Source: Nocardia asteroides (GTDB lineage: Bacteria > Actinomycetota > Actinomycetes > Mycobacteriales > Mycobacteriaceae). Taken from it: a stretch of 64,000 nt of DNA. The stretch lies in NCBI GenBank assembly GCA_019930625.1, contig CP082844.1:1054001-1118000 (forward strand), read 5' to 3'. The translations under genes and the position numbers were made by a program. This document shows, piece after piece, positions 1 to 8,260 of this stretch; the stretch's first letter is position 1; each line of letters starts with the position of its first letter. The notes beneath the pieces were generated by a model. The model was not told the DNA's origin. It ran no database searches and saw only the letters and a list, made by a program, of their open reading frames with translations.

Positions 1-354
1 GGGCCGTGATCCCAGAACTCGGCTGGCATCTCGGGCGGCCCGTCCGCCGAGGCGATGGGCGAGCAGTTCGCACACCACGGTCCGATGTTGAATCGACTCA
101 ACGCGCTCCCACACGTCGCGCATGTGCGCCCATTGCCGGCGCTTTCCGCCATCGCTTCGCTCCCGTCGCTCCGACCCCACACAACGCGAATATTTCGACG
201 CTATCACCAGCTCACGCGACTGGCATACGTCCGGCGCATATCGGTTATGCCTTGTGCGCGTTGCCCATAACCCGCGGGGGAGCGACTGTCAGTTAGTCCG
301 AATTAGCACCGATACGGACTCCGCGACTACTGGCAAAGCCGACCGAGGTGACCA
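1..354. other. Left edge, no gene seen
   Basis: No open frame here has convincing codon bias or a good ribosome site. A short inverted repeat AGTCCG (295-300) and CGGACT (315-320) lies just upstream of the first small gene and could be part of its promoter or operator. A coding gene cut by the window edge cannot be excluded. Confidence 0.4.
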
Positions 355-570
355 ATGACCACCACCCTCGAAAACGATGTGTTCGCCGTCCCCGAGCCCG
401 GGGAACCGATGACCGTAGAGACGATCGCGCACGACCTGAGGGTGGCGCGGTGGACCGTGGCACGAGCATTCAACGCGCTACGTCACAACGGCGATGCCTT
501 CCGGAACCGGAACGCGCAGTCGCAGATTTCGGCGGACAAGCGCCGCCCGGCTCGACAGGCGACCCGATGA
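355..570 (+). CDS. Small HTH-like hypothetical protein
   Basis: This 71-residue protein has a segment around residues 19-45 (TVETIAHDLRVARWTVARAF) that resembles a short winged-helix or excisionase-type helix-turn-helix, so a DNA-binding role is possible but unproven. The C-terminal third is basic and low in complexity. GAGGTGACCA stands directly before the ATG and supplies a ribosome site. The stop overlaps the next start as ATGA (567-570), which suggests translational coupling with the next two small genes. The family is not recognised with certainty. Confidence 0.5.
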   Translation: MTTTLENDVFAVPEPGEPMTVETIAHDLRVARWTVARAFNALRHNGDAFRNRNAQSQISADKRRPARQATR

Positions 571-740
571 GTGGCCACGCCCTGCCGGACCCGACGTCTC
601 CGCCGACCTGGGAAGAGCTGCACACGACCCTGGAAGCGATGCGCACCGACGGGTGGCTCACGAGCATAGCCGCTTCTTCGAACTCGGTCGGAACTTCTAC
701 TGATGACCGGACCGAGCCACTACCGCGAGGGACACGATGA
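567..740 (+). CDS. Small hypothetical protein in a coupled operon
   Basis: This 57-residue ORF starts inside the ATGA overlap with the upstream gene and ends in a second ATGA overlap with the downstream gene (737-740). That double coupling is the main evidence that it is real. It contains a predicted helix with TWEELHTTLEAMRTDGWL, and its C-terminus is disordered. I do not recognise a family. A short protein of an integrated element is one alternative. Confidence 0.45.
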   Translation: MSGHALPDPTSPPTWEELHTTLEAMRTDGWLTSIAASSNSVGTSTDDRTEPLPRGTR

Positions 741-1216
741 CCTCGACCATCCCAGCCACGCTGGCTTTCTCCGAGACGCCGCGCTCCCGGTGCGAGTTCT
801 ACCGGCGGGTGTGTTCGCTGCCCACCGTGGTCGAACCCACCACTGGGCGAATCACGATGCAGACCAGACAAGTCGGCGCGATCATGATGCCCACCAACCT
901 CGCCCGTCAGGTGAAGTCCAGCCTCGACGCGCGAGGTGTCGCGCCGTTGTCGATCATCGGCCACCCACGCGCCGATATGTGGACCTTCCTCGTGCGTTCG
1001 GACATGCGCCCCATCGGCGACCCCACCGTCATCGCGCAACTCTGGCGCGCGCGGGTCGTGGTGATCCGCGAGGGCGACAATGCCTTACCCTCCCCCGCAC
1101 CCGACCCGCTGATGGTTCGCACCTGGGTCTCACCGGCTACCGGGACATTCCGCCCCTCCGGCGCAGTGGTCATCGAGTGCGCCCGGGCGTGCCTATCGCA
1201 GCAGGCCGGGCGATGA
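737..1216 (+). CDS. Hypothetical protein, about 159 aa, third gene of coupled set
   Basis: The protein is 159 residues long, soluble, and has no signal or membrane segment. The middle (VGAIMMPTNLARQVKSSLDA) and the following hydrophobic strands suggest a compact alpha/beta fold. It resembles short actinobacterial proteins found beside DUF397/DUF5753 regulators, but I cannot name the family with confidence. Its start overlaps the upstream stop and its stop overlaps a possible further start at 1213, so it sits in a translationally coupled string. Function unknown. Confidence 0.6.
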   Translation: MTSTIPATLAFSETPRSRCEFYRRVCSLPTVVEPTTGRITMQTRQVGAIMMPTNLARQVKSSLDARGVAPLSIIGHPRADMWTFLVRSDMRPIGDPTVIAQLWRARVVVIREGDNALPSPAPDPLMVRTWVSPATGTFRPSGAVVIECARACLSQQAGR

Positions 1217-1434
1217 ACAACGACAGTAGGCAGTCACCGTGTCCTGACGAGTCCGACGTTTGTCTCTCGGTCCTGATTTCCAGCGTTCGAATGGAATTCG
1301 CTTCCTGCGTTACCGCCGCGCTGGTTTTCGTTTGTGACGTGGCCGCCCGGCGCCCCGGAACTGTCGCCGTCTACCCCGGCCAATGCACCGGCCTGCCCCG
1401 CCTGCCCAACGAACGGCTCTACCTTCTGCCCTGA
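1213..1434 (+). CDS. Doubtful small ORF overlapping upstream stop
   Basis: This 73-codon frame begins at an ATGA overlap and continues the coupled string, but its codon use is poor (many A/T third positions early on). The 1334-1538 stretch also reads plausibly in another frame with a Cys-Pro-rich patch. It may be a remnant of the helix-turn-helix half of the DUF5753 protein that follows, which lacks one. Listed only because of the start overlap. Confidence 0.2.
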   Translation: MNNDSRQSPCPDESDVCLSVLISSVRMEFASCVTAALVFVCDVAARRPGTVAVYPGQCTGLPRLPNERLYLLP

Positions 1435-1538
1435 TCACACCCTTGCGCCTCCGGGAGCGCTCCCCCACGCCCAGCGACCACACCCGGTGGATCCCCACCA
1501 GATTCTTCAACCGCCGAAATTGGATGAAAGGTTAGATT

Positions 1539-2147
1539 ATGTCCTACTCCAGCTGGTACGCCGTGGCCGATGGCGGCCTGGAGACGTTGCAGCGCAGCCT
1601 GATCGACATCGAGTCCACGACCAAGCATCAGCGCGGCTACAGTCCCGAAATCCTGCCTGGCCTCGTCCAGACCCTCGACTACGCCCGCGCGATCCTGTCC
1701 AGGTGCACGACCGTGCTCGGCGTGCCTGACGACAGCGAGGCGACCGCGGCGGTGCGGATGCAGCGCCAGGCCGTGCTTGACGCCCCCGGGCACCGCTTCC
1801 ACCTGCTGATCGGTGAAGCCGCATTGCGGCGCACCGTGGGCAGTCACGCGATCATGGCCGCACAGATCCGCCGGCTCGGTGACATCCTCACCCAACGCGA
1901 CAACGTCGATATCGGCGTCATCCCTCTCGATGCCGAGTTCATCGGCCAGGCTGAGAATTTCGTCATCCGCGACGAGTCCGGCGTCGATATCGAGACCGTC
2001 GCCGGCTCGGTCGAAACCAGCGGCGCCGACGAGATTGCCCTCGCGCTGCGCACTTTCGACCTGCTCGCCGGCCAGGCCCGCTACGGCGAGCACGCCCGAG
2101 CCCTTCTCGACCGCGCGCTGGCCGAGCATGTCGGCCCCGGCATCTGA
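1539..2147 (+). CDS. DUF5753-domain protein lacking its HTH
   Basis: The 202 residues match the C-terminal effector half (DUF5753, formerly called Scr1-type) of XRE-family actinobacterial regulators: a YSPEILPGLVQTLDYARAIL opening, an RMQRQAVL stretch, the LLIGEAALRR core and an IGVIPLDAEF strand. Full-length family members are about 280 residues because an N-terminal Xre helix-turn-helix precedes this domain. Here the frame opens at an ATG with GAAAGG upstream and no HTH is present. It is therefore either a natural solo domain or a truncated regulator. In related loci such genes precede DUF397 or methyltransferase genes; here a DUF574 methyltransferase follows. Confidence 0.8.
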   Translation: MSYSSWYAVADGGLETLQRSLIDIESTTKHQRGYSPEILPGLVQTLDYARAILSRCTTVLGVPDDSEATAAVRMQRQAVLDAPGHRFHLLIGEAALRRTVGSHAIMAAQIRRLGDILTQRDNVDIGVIPLDAEFIGQAENFVIRDESGVDIETVAGSVETSGADEIALALRTFDLLAGQARYGEHARALLDRALAEHVGPGI

Positions 2148-2260
2148 AACTACCCGCCCCCTGCCCGGGCCCGACCTGTCTTCCGTTAGGCCGTACCCCT
2201 CGTCACGGCCGGGACGGGTCGGGTCCCGGCAGCCCCTTCTCATCACGGGAGTTGTTCGAC

Positions 2261-3052
2261 ATGGCCGATCACGACCTCGCGCTGCGACACGACGTGCCCA
2301 ACAGCGCCCGCGTGGTCAACAAGCTGCTCGGCGGCAAGGACAACTACGAGATCGATGCACTCGTCGCCGCGGCAGCGGGCAGGAAGTTCGTCGCCTCGCT
2401 GCGCGAGGCGCGACGGTTCCTGCTGCGCGCAGTCAACGTCCTCAGCACTGAGCACGGCGTGCACCAGTACGTCGACCTCGGGTGCGGGCTCCCGCTGTCC
2501 CCGGACGTGGGTGATGCAACCGCGGACCGCGGCGAGACTGGGCGCGTTCTCTACCTCGACCATGACATCTTGGTCGCCGCGCACGCCCGCGCCCTGCTCG
2601 AAAACAGCCCGAACCGCCGCTTCGCCCTGGTCGATATCACCGACACCGCCGACGTCCTCAACCAGATCAGCGGGTTTCTCGACCTCGGCCAACCCGTCGC
2701 ATTCTGCCTGTCCGGCACCGCCGAACTACTCCCCGACGCCACCACAATGCTCGCGGAACTGACCACCGGTCTGCCGCTCGGGTGCTGGATCATCTTCAGC
2801 CACATCACCGACGACGTCTTCAGCGAGGACATCCGTGAGACAGCGGCGCAACTCGAGTCTCACTCCATCACCTACCGGCCCCGCGAGCGCACAACCGTGA
2901 CCAACATGCTCGCCCCGTACCGGCTGCTGCAACCCGGTCTCGTCGCTCCCCATCAATGGCGGCCCGAAATCGGCAGCCGCGTCTATCGCGGCCTCCATCC
3001 CGTCGAATTGGTGTTGAGCGCCTATGCCGCCGTGGGCCACCTCCCCCGCTGA
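2261..3052 (+). CDS. SAM-dependent methyltransferase, DUF574 family
   Basis: The 263-residue protein has the hallmarks of the actinobacterial DUF574 (S-adenosyl methyltransferase) family: N-terminal VPNSARVVNKLLGGKDNYEID, the SAM loop YVDLGCGLP near residue 75, an acidic YLDHD strand end, and the late QWRPE segment. The ATG at 2261 is preferred over the in-frame TTG at 2252 because ACGGGA is spaced properly only for the ATG. Substrates of this large family are unknown. It stands between the DUF5753 protein and the ThiC-like gene and may belong to the same metabolic cluster. Confidence 0.85.
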   Translation: MADHDLALRHDVPNSARVVNKLLGGKDNYEIDALVAAAAGRKFVASLREARRFLLRAVNVLSTEHGVHQYVDLGCGLPLSPDVGDATADRGETGRVLYLDHDILVAAHARALLENSPNRRFALVDITDTADVLNQISGFLDLGQPVAFCLSGTAELLPDATTMLAELTTGLPLGCWIIFSHITDDVFSEDIRETAAQLESHSITYRPRERTTVTNMLAPYRLLQPGLVAPHQWRPEIGSRVYRGLHPVELVLSAYAAVGHLPR

Positions 3053-3288
3053 AGGAATCGACCGACGACCAACGCTTCTCGCGAAAGCGCTTCAGCGAAC
3101 TCACCCGAGCTCAGGTAGCAGCGATCTGTGCGTTGGCCGCCATCCCGAAGAACGCCCGCCAGATCACAGGAGGACACCTGGTGGGACCAGTCACAGCCAC
3201 GCTGCGGCGCGCGCGCCGGGACCGCAAACCTACTCAGTTTCCCCCAGCCCATTCTCTCCAAATGTTCTCTTATGAAAGGTGATTCACC

Positions 3289-4593
3289 ATGATCGATTCG
3301 ACTGACCCTCAGTTCGTCGCTACCTGTGCCCGCGAGGGCATCGGCGTCGAGGAGGCCGCTGCTGCGGTCGCCAACGGCACGATGGTGTTCTTGCGGTCCT
3401 ACGATTCCCGCTCCCAGGACGGCTACAGCCCGATCCTCGTCGGTGCCGGGACGCGCCGGAAGGTGACCGCGCTGATCGGTCTCGGCCCGCGCGACACTGA
3501 CCGCGCAGCGATCGTCGACAGCATGGCGGTGATCAACGCCGCCGGACCCGACGCCGTCATCGACCTGACCACCAACCCCGAAGGGATCGCGCTGCGCCGC
3601 GAACTCAAGGACGTCGTGGGCGTGCCGCTGGGGTGCTGCCTGACCTATGACCTGTTCGCCCAGCCCCGCACGAAGCTCGGCCGCGAGGAGTTCCTCGAGC
3701 GCTTCGAACTCGGCCTCGACTCCGGCGTGGATTTCGTGCTGATCCACGCCGGAATCAACCCCGAGTTGGCGCGGCTGAGTGAGAAATCGGACCGGATCAT
3801 GCCGACGACCTCGCGCGGTGGTGGCTTGATCGCCCGCTACATGCGCATGCACAACACCGAATCCCCACTGCACGAGCATTTCGACGGGATTCTCGAAATC
3901 TGCCGCCGCCGTGGAGTTGTGCTCGACCTGGGCGACATCTTCCGTCCCGGCGCGACCGCCGATGCCGGAGACGAGCTGAAATGGCGGGAGATCGAACTGC
4001 TCGCCGGACTGCGCAAGCATGCCCTCGACGCGGGAGTGCAGGTGCTGTGTGAGACCGGCGGACACATCCCGCTGCACCGCATTCCCGAACTCATCCCCGC
4101 CTACAAACAAGCGCTCGGAGGCGCACCCTTGTGGCTGGCCGGGCCGATGGTCGTCGACAACGCAGTCACCCTGGACTCGATCGTCAACACGATCGGCGTC
4201 GCCACCGCGGGTGCGCACGGTGGCGACATGTTCGCCTCCATCACCCAGGTCGAGCACTACCTGATGCCGACCGGCATCGACACCGCCGAAGCTGTGCGCA
4301 ACGTCAAGGTCGCCATCACCGCCTTGGAACTCGGCCGGGGAAACACCACCGAAGCCGCACGCCAGCGCGCCATCTCGGTGGCCCGGCGAGCCAACGACTG
4401 GGAAGTCCAAGCCACCCACGCGCTCTACCCCGGACTGGCCACCAACGCCTTCATCAACGCCGGACTCAAAACCGGTGCACCCTGCACGATCTGCGGATCA
4501 TTGTGCCCGCACCTGACCGCGAAGAAGGACCGCGAGGAAACCCCAGTCCCGGCCACCGCCATCCCCCTCCCACTCACCATCGCGGAGAGCTGA
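3289..4593 (+). CDS. ThiC-like radical SAM enzyme with altered cluster motif
   Basis: This 434-residue protein aligns by eye with the catalytic core of phosphomethylpyrimidine synthase ThiC: FVLIHAG, TSRGGG, LGDIFRPGA, ETGGHIPLH, LAGPMVVD and the C-terminal Cys cluster. ThiC converts aminoimidazole ribotide to HMP-P with a [4Fe-4S] cluster held by CX2CX4C. Here the cysteines are C399, C402 and C406, giving CX2CX3C, one residue shorter. The protein also lacks the N-terminal extension of actinobacterial ThiC. With a nucleotidyltransferase, an epimerase and a Nudix hydrolase downstream, a divergent ThiC paralogue making a pyrimidine- or imidazole-derived product is more likely than thiamine synthesis. 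GAAAGG precedes the ATG. Confidence 0.85.
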   Translation: MIDSTDPQFVATCAREGIGVEEAAAAVANGTMVFLRSYDSRSQDGYSPILVGAGTRRKVTALIGLGPRDTDRAAIVDSMAVINAAGPDAVIDLTTNPEGIALRRELKDVVGVPLGCCLTYDLFAQPRTKLGREEFLERFELGLDSGVDFVLIHAGINPELARLSEKSDRIMPTTSRGGGLIARYMRMHNTESPLHEHFDGILEICRRRGVVLDLGDIFRPGATADAGDELKWREIELLAGLRKHALDAGVQVLCETGGHIPLHRIPELIPAYKQALGGAPLWLAGPMVVDNAVTLDSIVNTIGVATAGAHGGDMFASITQVEHYLMPTGIDTAEAVRNVKVAITALELGRGNTTEAARQRAISVARRANDWEVQATHALYPGLATNAFINAGLKTGAPCTICGSLCPHLTAKKDREETPVPATAIPLPLTIAES

Positions 4594-4596
4594 ACC

Positions 4597-5646
4597 ATGA
4601 CCACCACAGTGGATACCAACCACGCCGCCACCCTCGCAGACGCAATCACCCGACGGCTGCCCGATGCCCAAGATCTCGCAGCACCTGCGCACAGAATCGC
4701 CGACGATCTGGTCGCCCTCGGACGCCTGGTCCCCGCCGAGGACTGGTTGATTCTGGGTGGGTCGATGGCCCGCGGCGAGCCCACCTTGATCCACCACCAC
4801 GGTGGCCGAGTGCTCATCAGCGACGTCGATCTGCTCTACGTCCATTCCGCGCCCGAGCCCGCCAAACCCCTCGACCAGCTGAAAGCGATGGCCGAAAGGT
4901 GCTTTCCCTCAGTTGACATCATGGTTCTGCCGGAACACCAGTACCGCCACCTGCACACCTCGCTGGGCTACGACTTTAAAAACCTCGGACTCGATCTGGC
5001 CGGCCACGGACTGCCCGAACACACTCCGGTGCGGCTCGATGACCGCGACGCCTACGAAATCCTGCTGTACTACGTGCAAGCCCACTACTGGCACGACCTC
5101 AACACCAAATGGCTCGCCGGTTGCGACACCGCTCAATTCCACCTGCTCGTCAACCGCCTGTGCATCAAAGTCCTGCGCGCCACCGCGATGCTGGACGGTG
5201 CTTATGCCCACCACGACTTCGCCAGCATGGCCCCGCACCTGTCCGAACAGATGCGCGCCGAGCTGCGATGGCGCACCGACCCCACACAACCACCCCTGGA
5301 CCCAGGCAGATTCTGGCACTACCTGCATGACGCGTTCCGCCGCTTCGACTACGTATTCGGCGGCCCCCGCCCCGACGCCGTGCGGCTGAGCCGCTACGCG
5401 GTCACCAACAGCGGCCAAGTCATCGCCCGCCACCACCGCATCGCCCACGACCTCGCCCGCCAAGTCGCCGCAGCCTGGGTAGCGAAACCGGACCTCGGTG
5501 AACTCGCTACGGTGGAGGCCGCGATCTGGTCGCGCGTCACCGGCTGGGCCGGGACCAAACCCGCGCCCGGCCCCTCGGCCTACTTCGCCGCGCACCAACG
5601 AGAAATTCATGATCACCTCCTCGCGATGAAAGTGCAGACCACATGA
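4597..5646 (+). CDS. Nucleotidyltransferase-like protein
   Basis: The 349-residue protein has a minimal nucleotidyltransferase signature near residues 52-77: LILGGSMARGE followed by SDVDLLYV, giving the GS..R and D-x-D metal-binding pattern, with a further aspartate in FPSVDIMVL. The C-terminal half is helical and unrecognised. It starts 4 bases after the ThiC-like gene and overlaps the epimerase start, so the three are surely co-transcribed. It may activate or attach a nucleotide moiety to the product of the ThiC-like enzyme. The substrate is unknown. Confidence 0.75.
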   Translation: MTTTVDTNHAATLADAITRRLPDAQDLAAPAHRIADDLVALGRLVPAEDWLILGGSMARGEPTLIHHHGGRVLISDVDLLYVHSAPEPAKPLDQLKAMAERCFPSVDIMVLPEHQYRHLHTSLGYDFKNLGLDLAGHGLPEHTPVRLDDRDAYEILLYYVQAHYWHDLNTKWLAGCDTAQFHLLVNRLCIKVLRATAMLDGAYAHHDFASMAPHLSEQMRAELRWRTDPTQPPLDPGRFWHYLHDAFRRFDYVFGGPRPDAVRLSRYAVTNSGQVIARHHRIAHDLARQVAAAWVAKPDLGELATVEAAIWSRVTGWAGTKPAPGPSAYFAAHQREIHDHLLAMKVQTT

Positions 5647-6638
5647 AGATCCTCGTCACCGGTGGCGCTGGCTACGTCGGTGCCACCGTGACCCGGCTCC
5701 TGCTCGACGCCGGGCACCACGTCGAGGTCGTCGACGATCTTTCACGCAACGACGACCAGCAAATCCCCGCCGAAGCAACGTTCCACCAGTTACGCGTGCA
5801 CGACATCGCCCAAGTACTCACCTCGGACGCGGGCTTCGACGCCGTTCTTCACTTCGCCGGGCTCATCGCGGCCGGCGAGTCCATGGCGCACCCACAATGG
5901 CACTGGGACAACAACACCGCCGCGTCACTGGCACTCCTCGACGCGATCCAACAGGCCGCGGTGCCTCGTCTGGTGTTCTCCTCCACCGCCGCCGTCTACG
6001 GCGAACCCGACCAAGTCCCCATCCTCGAAACCGCCGCGACCAACCCGGTCAACACCTACGGCGACACCAAACTGGCCGTCGACAAAGCGATCGCCTCGAT
6101 CACCCGCGCCAGCGAGCTCGGCGCGATCAGCCTGCGCTACTTCAACGTCGCGGGCGCACACACCTGCGCAGACGGAACGATGATCGGCGAACGCCACACC
6201 CCCGAAACCCATCTGATCCCCCTCGCACTCGACGCCGCCGCAGGACTACGCGACAAATTCTCACTGTTCGGCGACGACTACCCGACGCCGGACGGCACCT
6301 GCATCCGCGACTACATCCACGTCACCGACCTCGCCCAAGCCCACCTGCTCGCACTCGACGCGATCCAGCCCGGCGAACACCGGATCTACAACCTGGGCAA
6401 CGGCATCGGGTTCTCCAACCGCGAGGTACTCGACGCAGTCCGGAAAGTCACCGGTGCGACCTTCGAGACCGAGATAGCGTCCCGCCGCCCTGGAGACCCG
6501 GCAGTCCTCTACGCCTCCTCCGAACTCGCACAAAACGAACTCGGCTGGCGACCCACGCACCCTGATATCGTCGAAATCGTTTCCCACGCATGGAAATTCC
6601 ATCAGCGCTTCACTGGCCGACGGTCAGCGGCGGGCTAG
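5643..6638 (+). CDS. galE: UDP-glucose 4-epimerase-type NAD-dependent epimerase
   Basis: The 331-residue extended short-chain dehydrogenase has the Rossmann motif VTGGAGYVGA at the N-terminus, the FSSTAAVYG serine motif, the catalytic YxxxK as YGDTK, and the GalE-type ISLRYFNVAGA and CIRDYIHVTDLA segments. It should interconvert a nucleotide sugar such as UDP-glucose/UDP-galactose or a close analogue. The ATG overlaps the upstream stop (5643-5646), so it is translationally coupled to the nucleotidyltransferase. A degraded copy of part of this gene lies near 38.8 kb. In this operon it may serve a dedicated pathway rather than general galactose metabolism. Confidence 0.88.
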   Translation: MKILVTGGAGYVGATVTRLLLDAGHHVEVVDDLSRNDDQQIPAEATFHQLRVHDIAQVLTSDAGFDAVLHFAGLIAAGESMAHPQWHWDNNTAASLALLDAIQQAAVPRLVFSSTAAVYGEPDQVPILETAATNPVNTYGDTKLAVDKAIASITRASELGAISLRYFNVAGAHTCADGTMIGERHTPETHLIPLALDAAAGLRDKFSLFGDDYPTPDGTCIRDYIHVTDLAQAHLLALDAIQPGEHRIYNLGNGIGFSNREVLDAVRKVTGATFETEIASRRPGDPAVLYASSELAQNELGWRPTHPDIVEIVSHAWKFHQRFTGRRSAAG

Positions 6639-7033
6639 ACGAAGACACTCGCAGCGCTGACGGACCTTCTACCGCAACTCTCCACCACCGCGGCGACTCT
6701 GACTCGCGATGTCCTGGAAGCTGTCATCGCTTCCCCTTTGATGCCGCTACCCACCGCGCGTCTAGCGGGAACGATCGTCGGCGCACTGACCCTGGTCATG
6801 TACACGATTTCCACCGGACTGCGAGCACGCATCGAAGATGTCGTCGTCGACCGAGCAGCGCGAGGTCACGGCATCGGACAAGCCCTGACCAACACCGCGC
6901 TCGTCATCGCAAAAGACCACGGAGCACGCTCGATCGACCTCACCTCGACCCCGAAGAGGTCCCCGCGAATCAGCTCTACCAGCAGCTCGGATTCACACCA
7001 CGCGAGTCCACGACCTACCGCTTGACTCTTTGA
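6639..7033 (+). pseudogene. Broken GNAT acetyltransferase
   Basis: Read straight on from the galE stop, the frame gives a recognisable GNAT body: TLAALTDLLPQLS, then ARIEDVVVDRAARGHGIGQAL (acetyl-CoA binding motif A) and ARSIDLTS. The typical ending DPEEVPANQLYQQLGF is in a different frame. One missing base near 6946-6950 would restore it. No start codon exists in frame between the galE stop and residue 30, so the 5' end is also damaged. Either two mutations or a sequencing error plus a lost start explains this. It was probably once a small-molecule N-acetyltransferase of the galE operon. Confidence 0.75.
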
Positions 7034-7085
7034 CCGCACTCGACCAGCCGCTGCGACAACGCCGGCCCCGACCCAAGGACACTGA

Positions 7086-7730
7086 ATGGACACCGCTCAA
7101 CCGACAGCCGAGGGCCAGATCCGCCAATATGCCATCGCGCTGGCCGCCCTGGCGCACAACGGTCTCGTCTTTTCCACCGATGTCTTCGACCGGCAACGCT
7201 ACGAACAGGCCAAACAGATCGCTGCGGACCTGCTCGCTCTCATCAGCAACGACACCGTCGAGGACCTGCAGAAGAACGTGTACCTCGAACAGGGGTACAT
7301 GACGCCCAAAGTCGACGTTCGAGGAGGAGTGTTCGATGAGCAGGCCCGCATCCTGCTCATCCGTGACCGCAGCGACGAGAAATGGACCCTGCCGGGCGGC
7401 TGGTGCGATGTGCTGGAACCGCCCTCACTCGCTGTCGAACGCGAAGTCGAAGAGGAATCCGGCCTCGCAGTGCGCGCCAGCAAGCTCGTGGCCCTGCACG
7501 ACCGGGATGTGCAAGGCCACCAGCCCGCCTTCCCGTATCACGTGTACAAGCTGTTTTTCCTGTGCGAGATCGTCTCGCACGGTCAACCCAGCCCCGTAGA
7601 GACCATGGAAGTCGGCTGGTTCGATGTCGAGGCCCTCCCCGAACTGTCATCCACCCGGGTGCTCGATACCCAAATCCGCCTCCTCCACCAGCATTGGAAC
7701 AAGCCCGACCTGCCAACCATGTTCGACTGA
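7086..7730 (+). CDS. Nudix hydrolase with Nudix_N domain
   Basis: The 214-residue protein has an N-terminal helical domain of the kind found in hydrolases of X-linked moieties (Nudix_N; QIRQYAIALAALAHNGL...YLEQGYMTPKVDVRG). A Nudix box follows in the WTLPGGWCDVLEPP to REVEEESGL region. It is expected to hydrolyse a nucleoside diphosphate linked to another group, possibly a nucleotide sugar or coenzyme derivative. It lies 53 bases after the broken GNAT on the same strand and completes the likely ThiC-like operon as a damage-control or pathway enzyme. A-rich ACACTGA precedes the ATG; the ribosome site is weak. Confidence 0.88.
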   Translation: MDTAQPTAEGQIRQYAIALAALAHNGLVFSTDVFDRQRYEQAKQIAADLLALISNDTVEDLQKNVYLEQGYMTPKVDVRGGVFDEQARILLIRDRSDEKWTLPGGWCDVLEPPSLAVEREVEEESGLAVRASKLVALHDRDVQGHQPAFPYHVYKLFFLCEIVSHGQPSPVETMEVGWFDVEALPELSSTRVLDTQIRLLHQHWNKPDLPTMFD

Positions 7731-7959
7731 CCACTCTCGATGCTCGGACCGCGGTCCCAGAGCTCGTTCACCCACCACAGGCCCGGTTCAAAGCGTGCCG
7801 CTCCTGGTCCCAGCAGCCGGTCCCCAGCCCGAAGTCATCTCGTGCTCTCCGGCGTTCCCTGTGGTTCTGCCCCGACCCTGGCTGATCAATTCGAAGGGCT
7901 CCACTACCAGGCTGAATGGATCATGGACATGCTGGGGTACGAGCAGCCCCGACCGCCGA

Positions 7960-8260
7960 GGCCGATGTCGCGGCTGGCCGTGAACGAGCGGATCGTGATC
8001 ACCGGCTGCGGCGGCAGCGGCAAACTCACCTCACCTCACCTCGCCTCACCAACCAGCTCGCCGACCTGCACGCGCTACCGCTGACACACCTCTGCCGTCT
8101 ACTACGACACCGACTTGGAACCCGCGCCCACCCGAAGAGTTCCAGGCCATCCGACAGCGCCTCGCCGCCGGGATCACGCCGGCTGATCAAGGCAACTACG
8201 CGGGCACCGTGGAACCTGGGCAGAATCATCGCCCGACTCGTCCTTCTGCTGCGGCCTGCC
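7960..8260 (+). pseudogene. Decayed P-loop kinase (adenylate-kinase/FlaR-like)
   Basis: Three frames together recover a small ATP-binding kinase: NERIVITGCGGSGK (Walker A), then LTNQLADLHALPLTHL, then VYYDTDLEP, PEEFQAIRQRLAAG and GNYAGTV in successive frames. This order is that of actinobacterial topology-modulation/adenylate-kinase-like proteins, normally about 180 residues. Three or more frameshifts and an apparent small insertion (CACCTCACCTCGCCTCACC near 8030) show it is dead. The stretch 7740-7960 upstream has no recognisable gene. Confidence 0.7.

Noticed and set aside
470..1039. Long minus-strand frame of 189 codons
   Set aside because: It is the shadow of the coupled plus-strand genes; no family pattern, and the plus-strand start/stop overlaps explain the region better.
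7990..8060. CACCTC repeats as a possible CRISPR or microsatellite
   Set aside because: There are only a few irregular units within the decayed kinase and no spacer structure.
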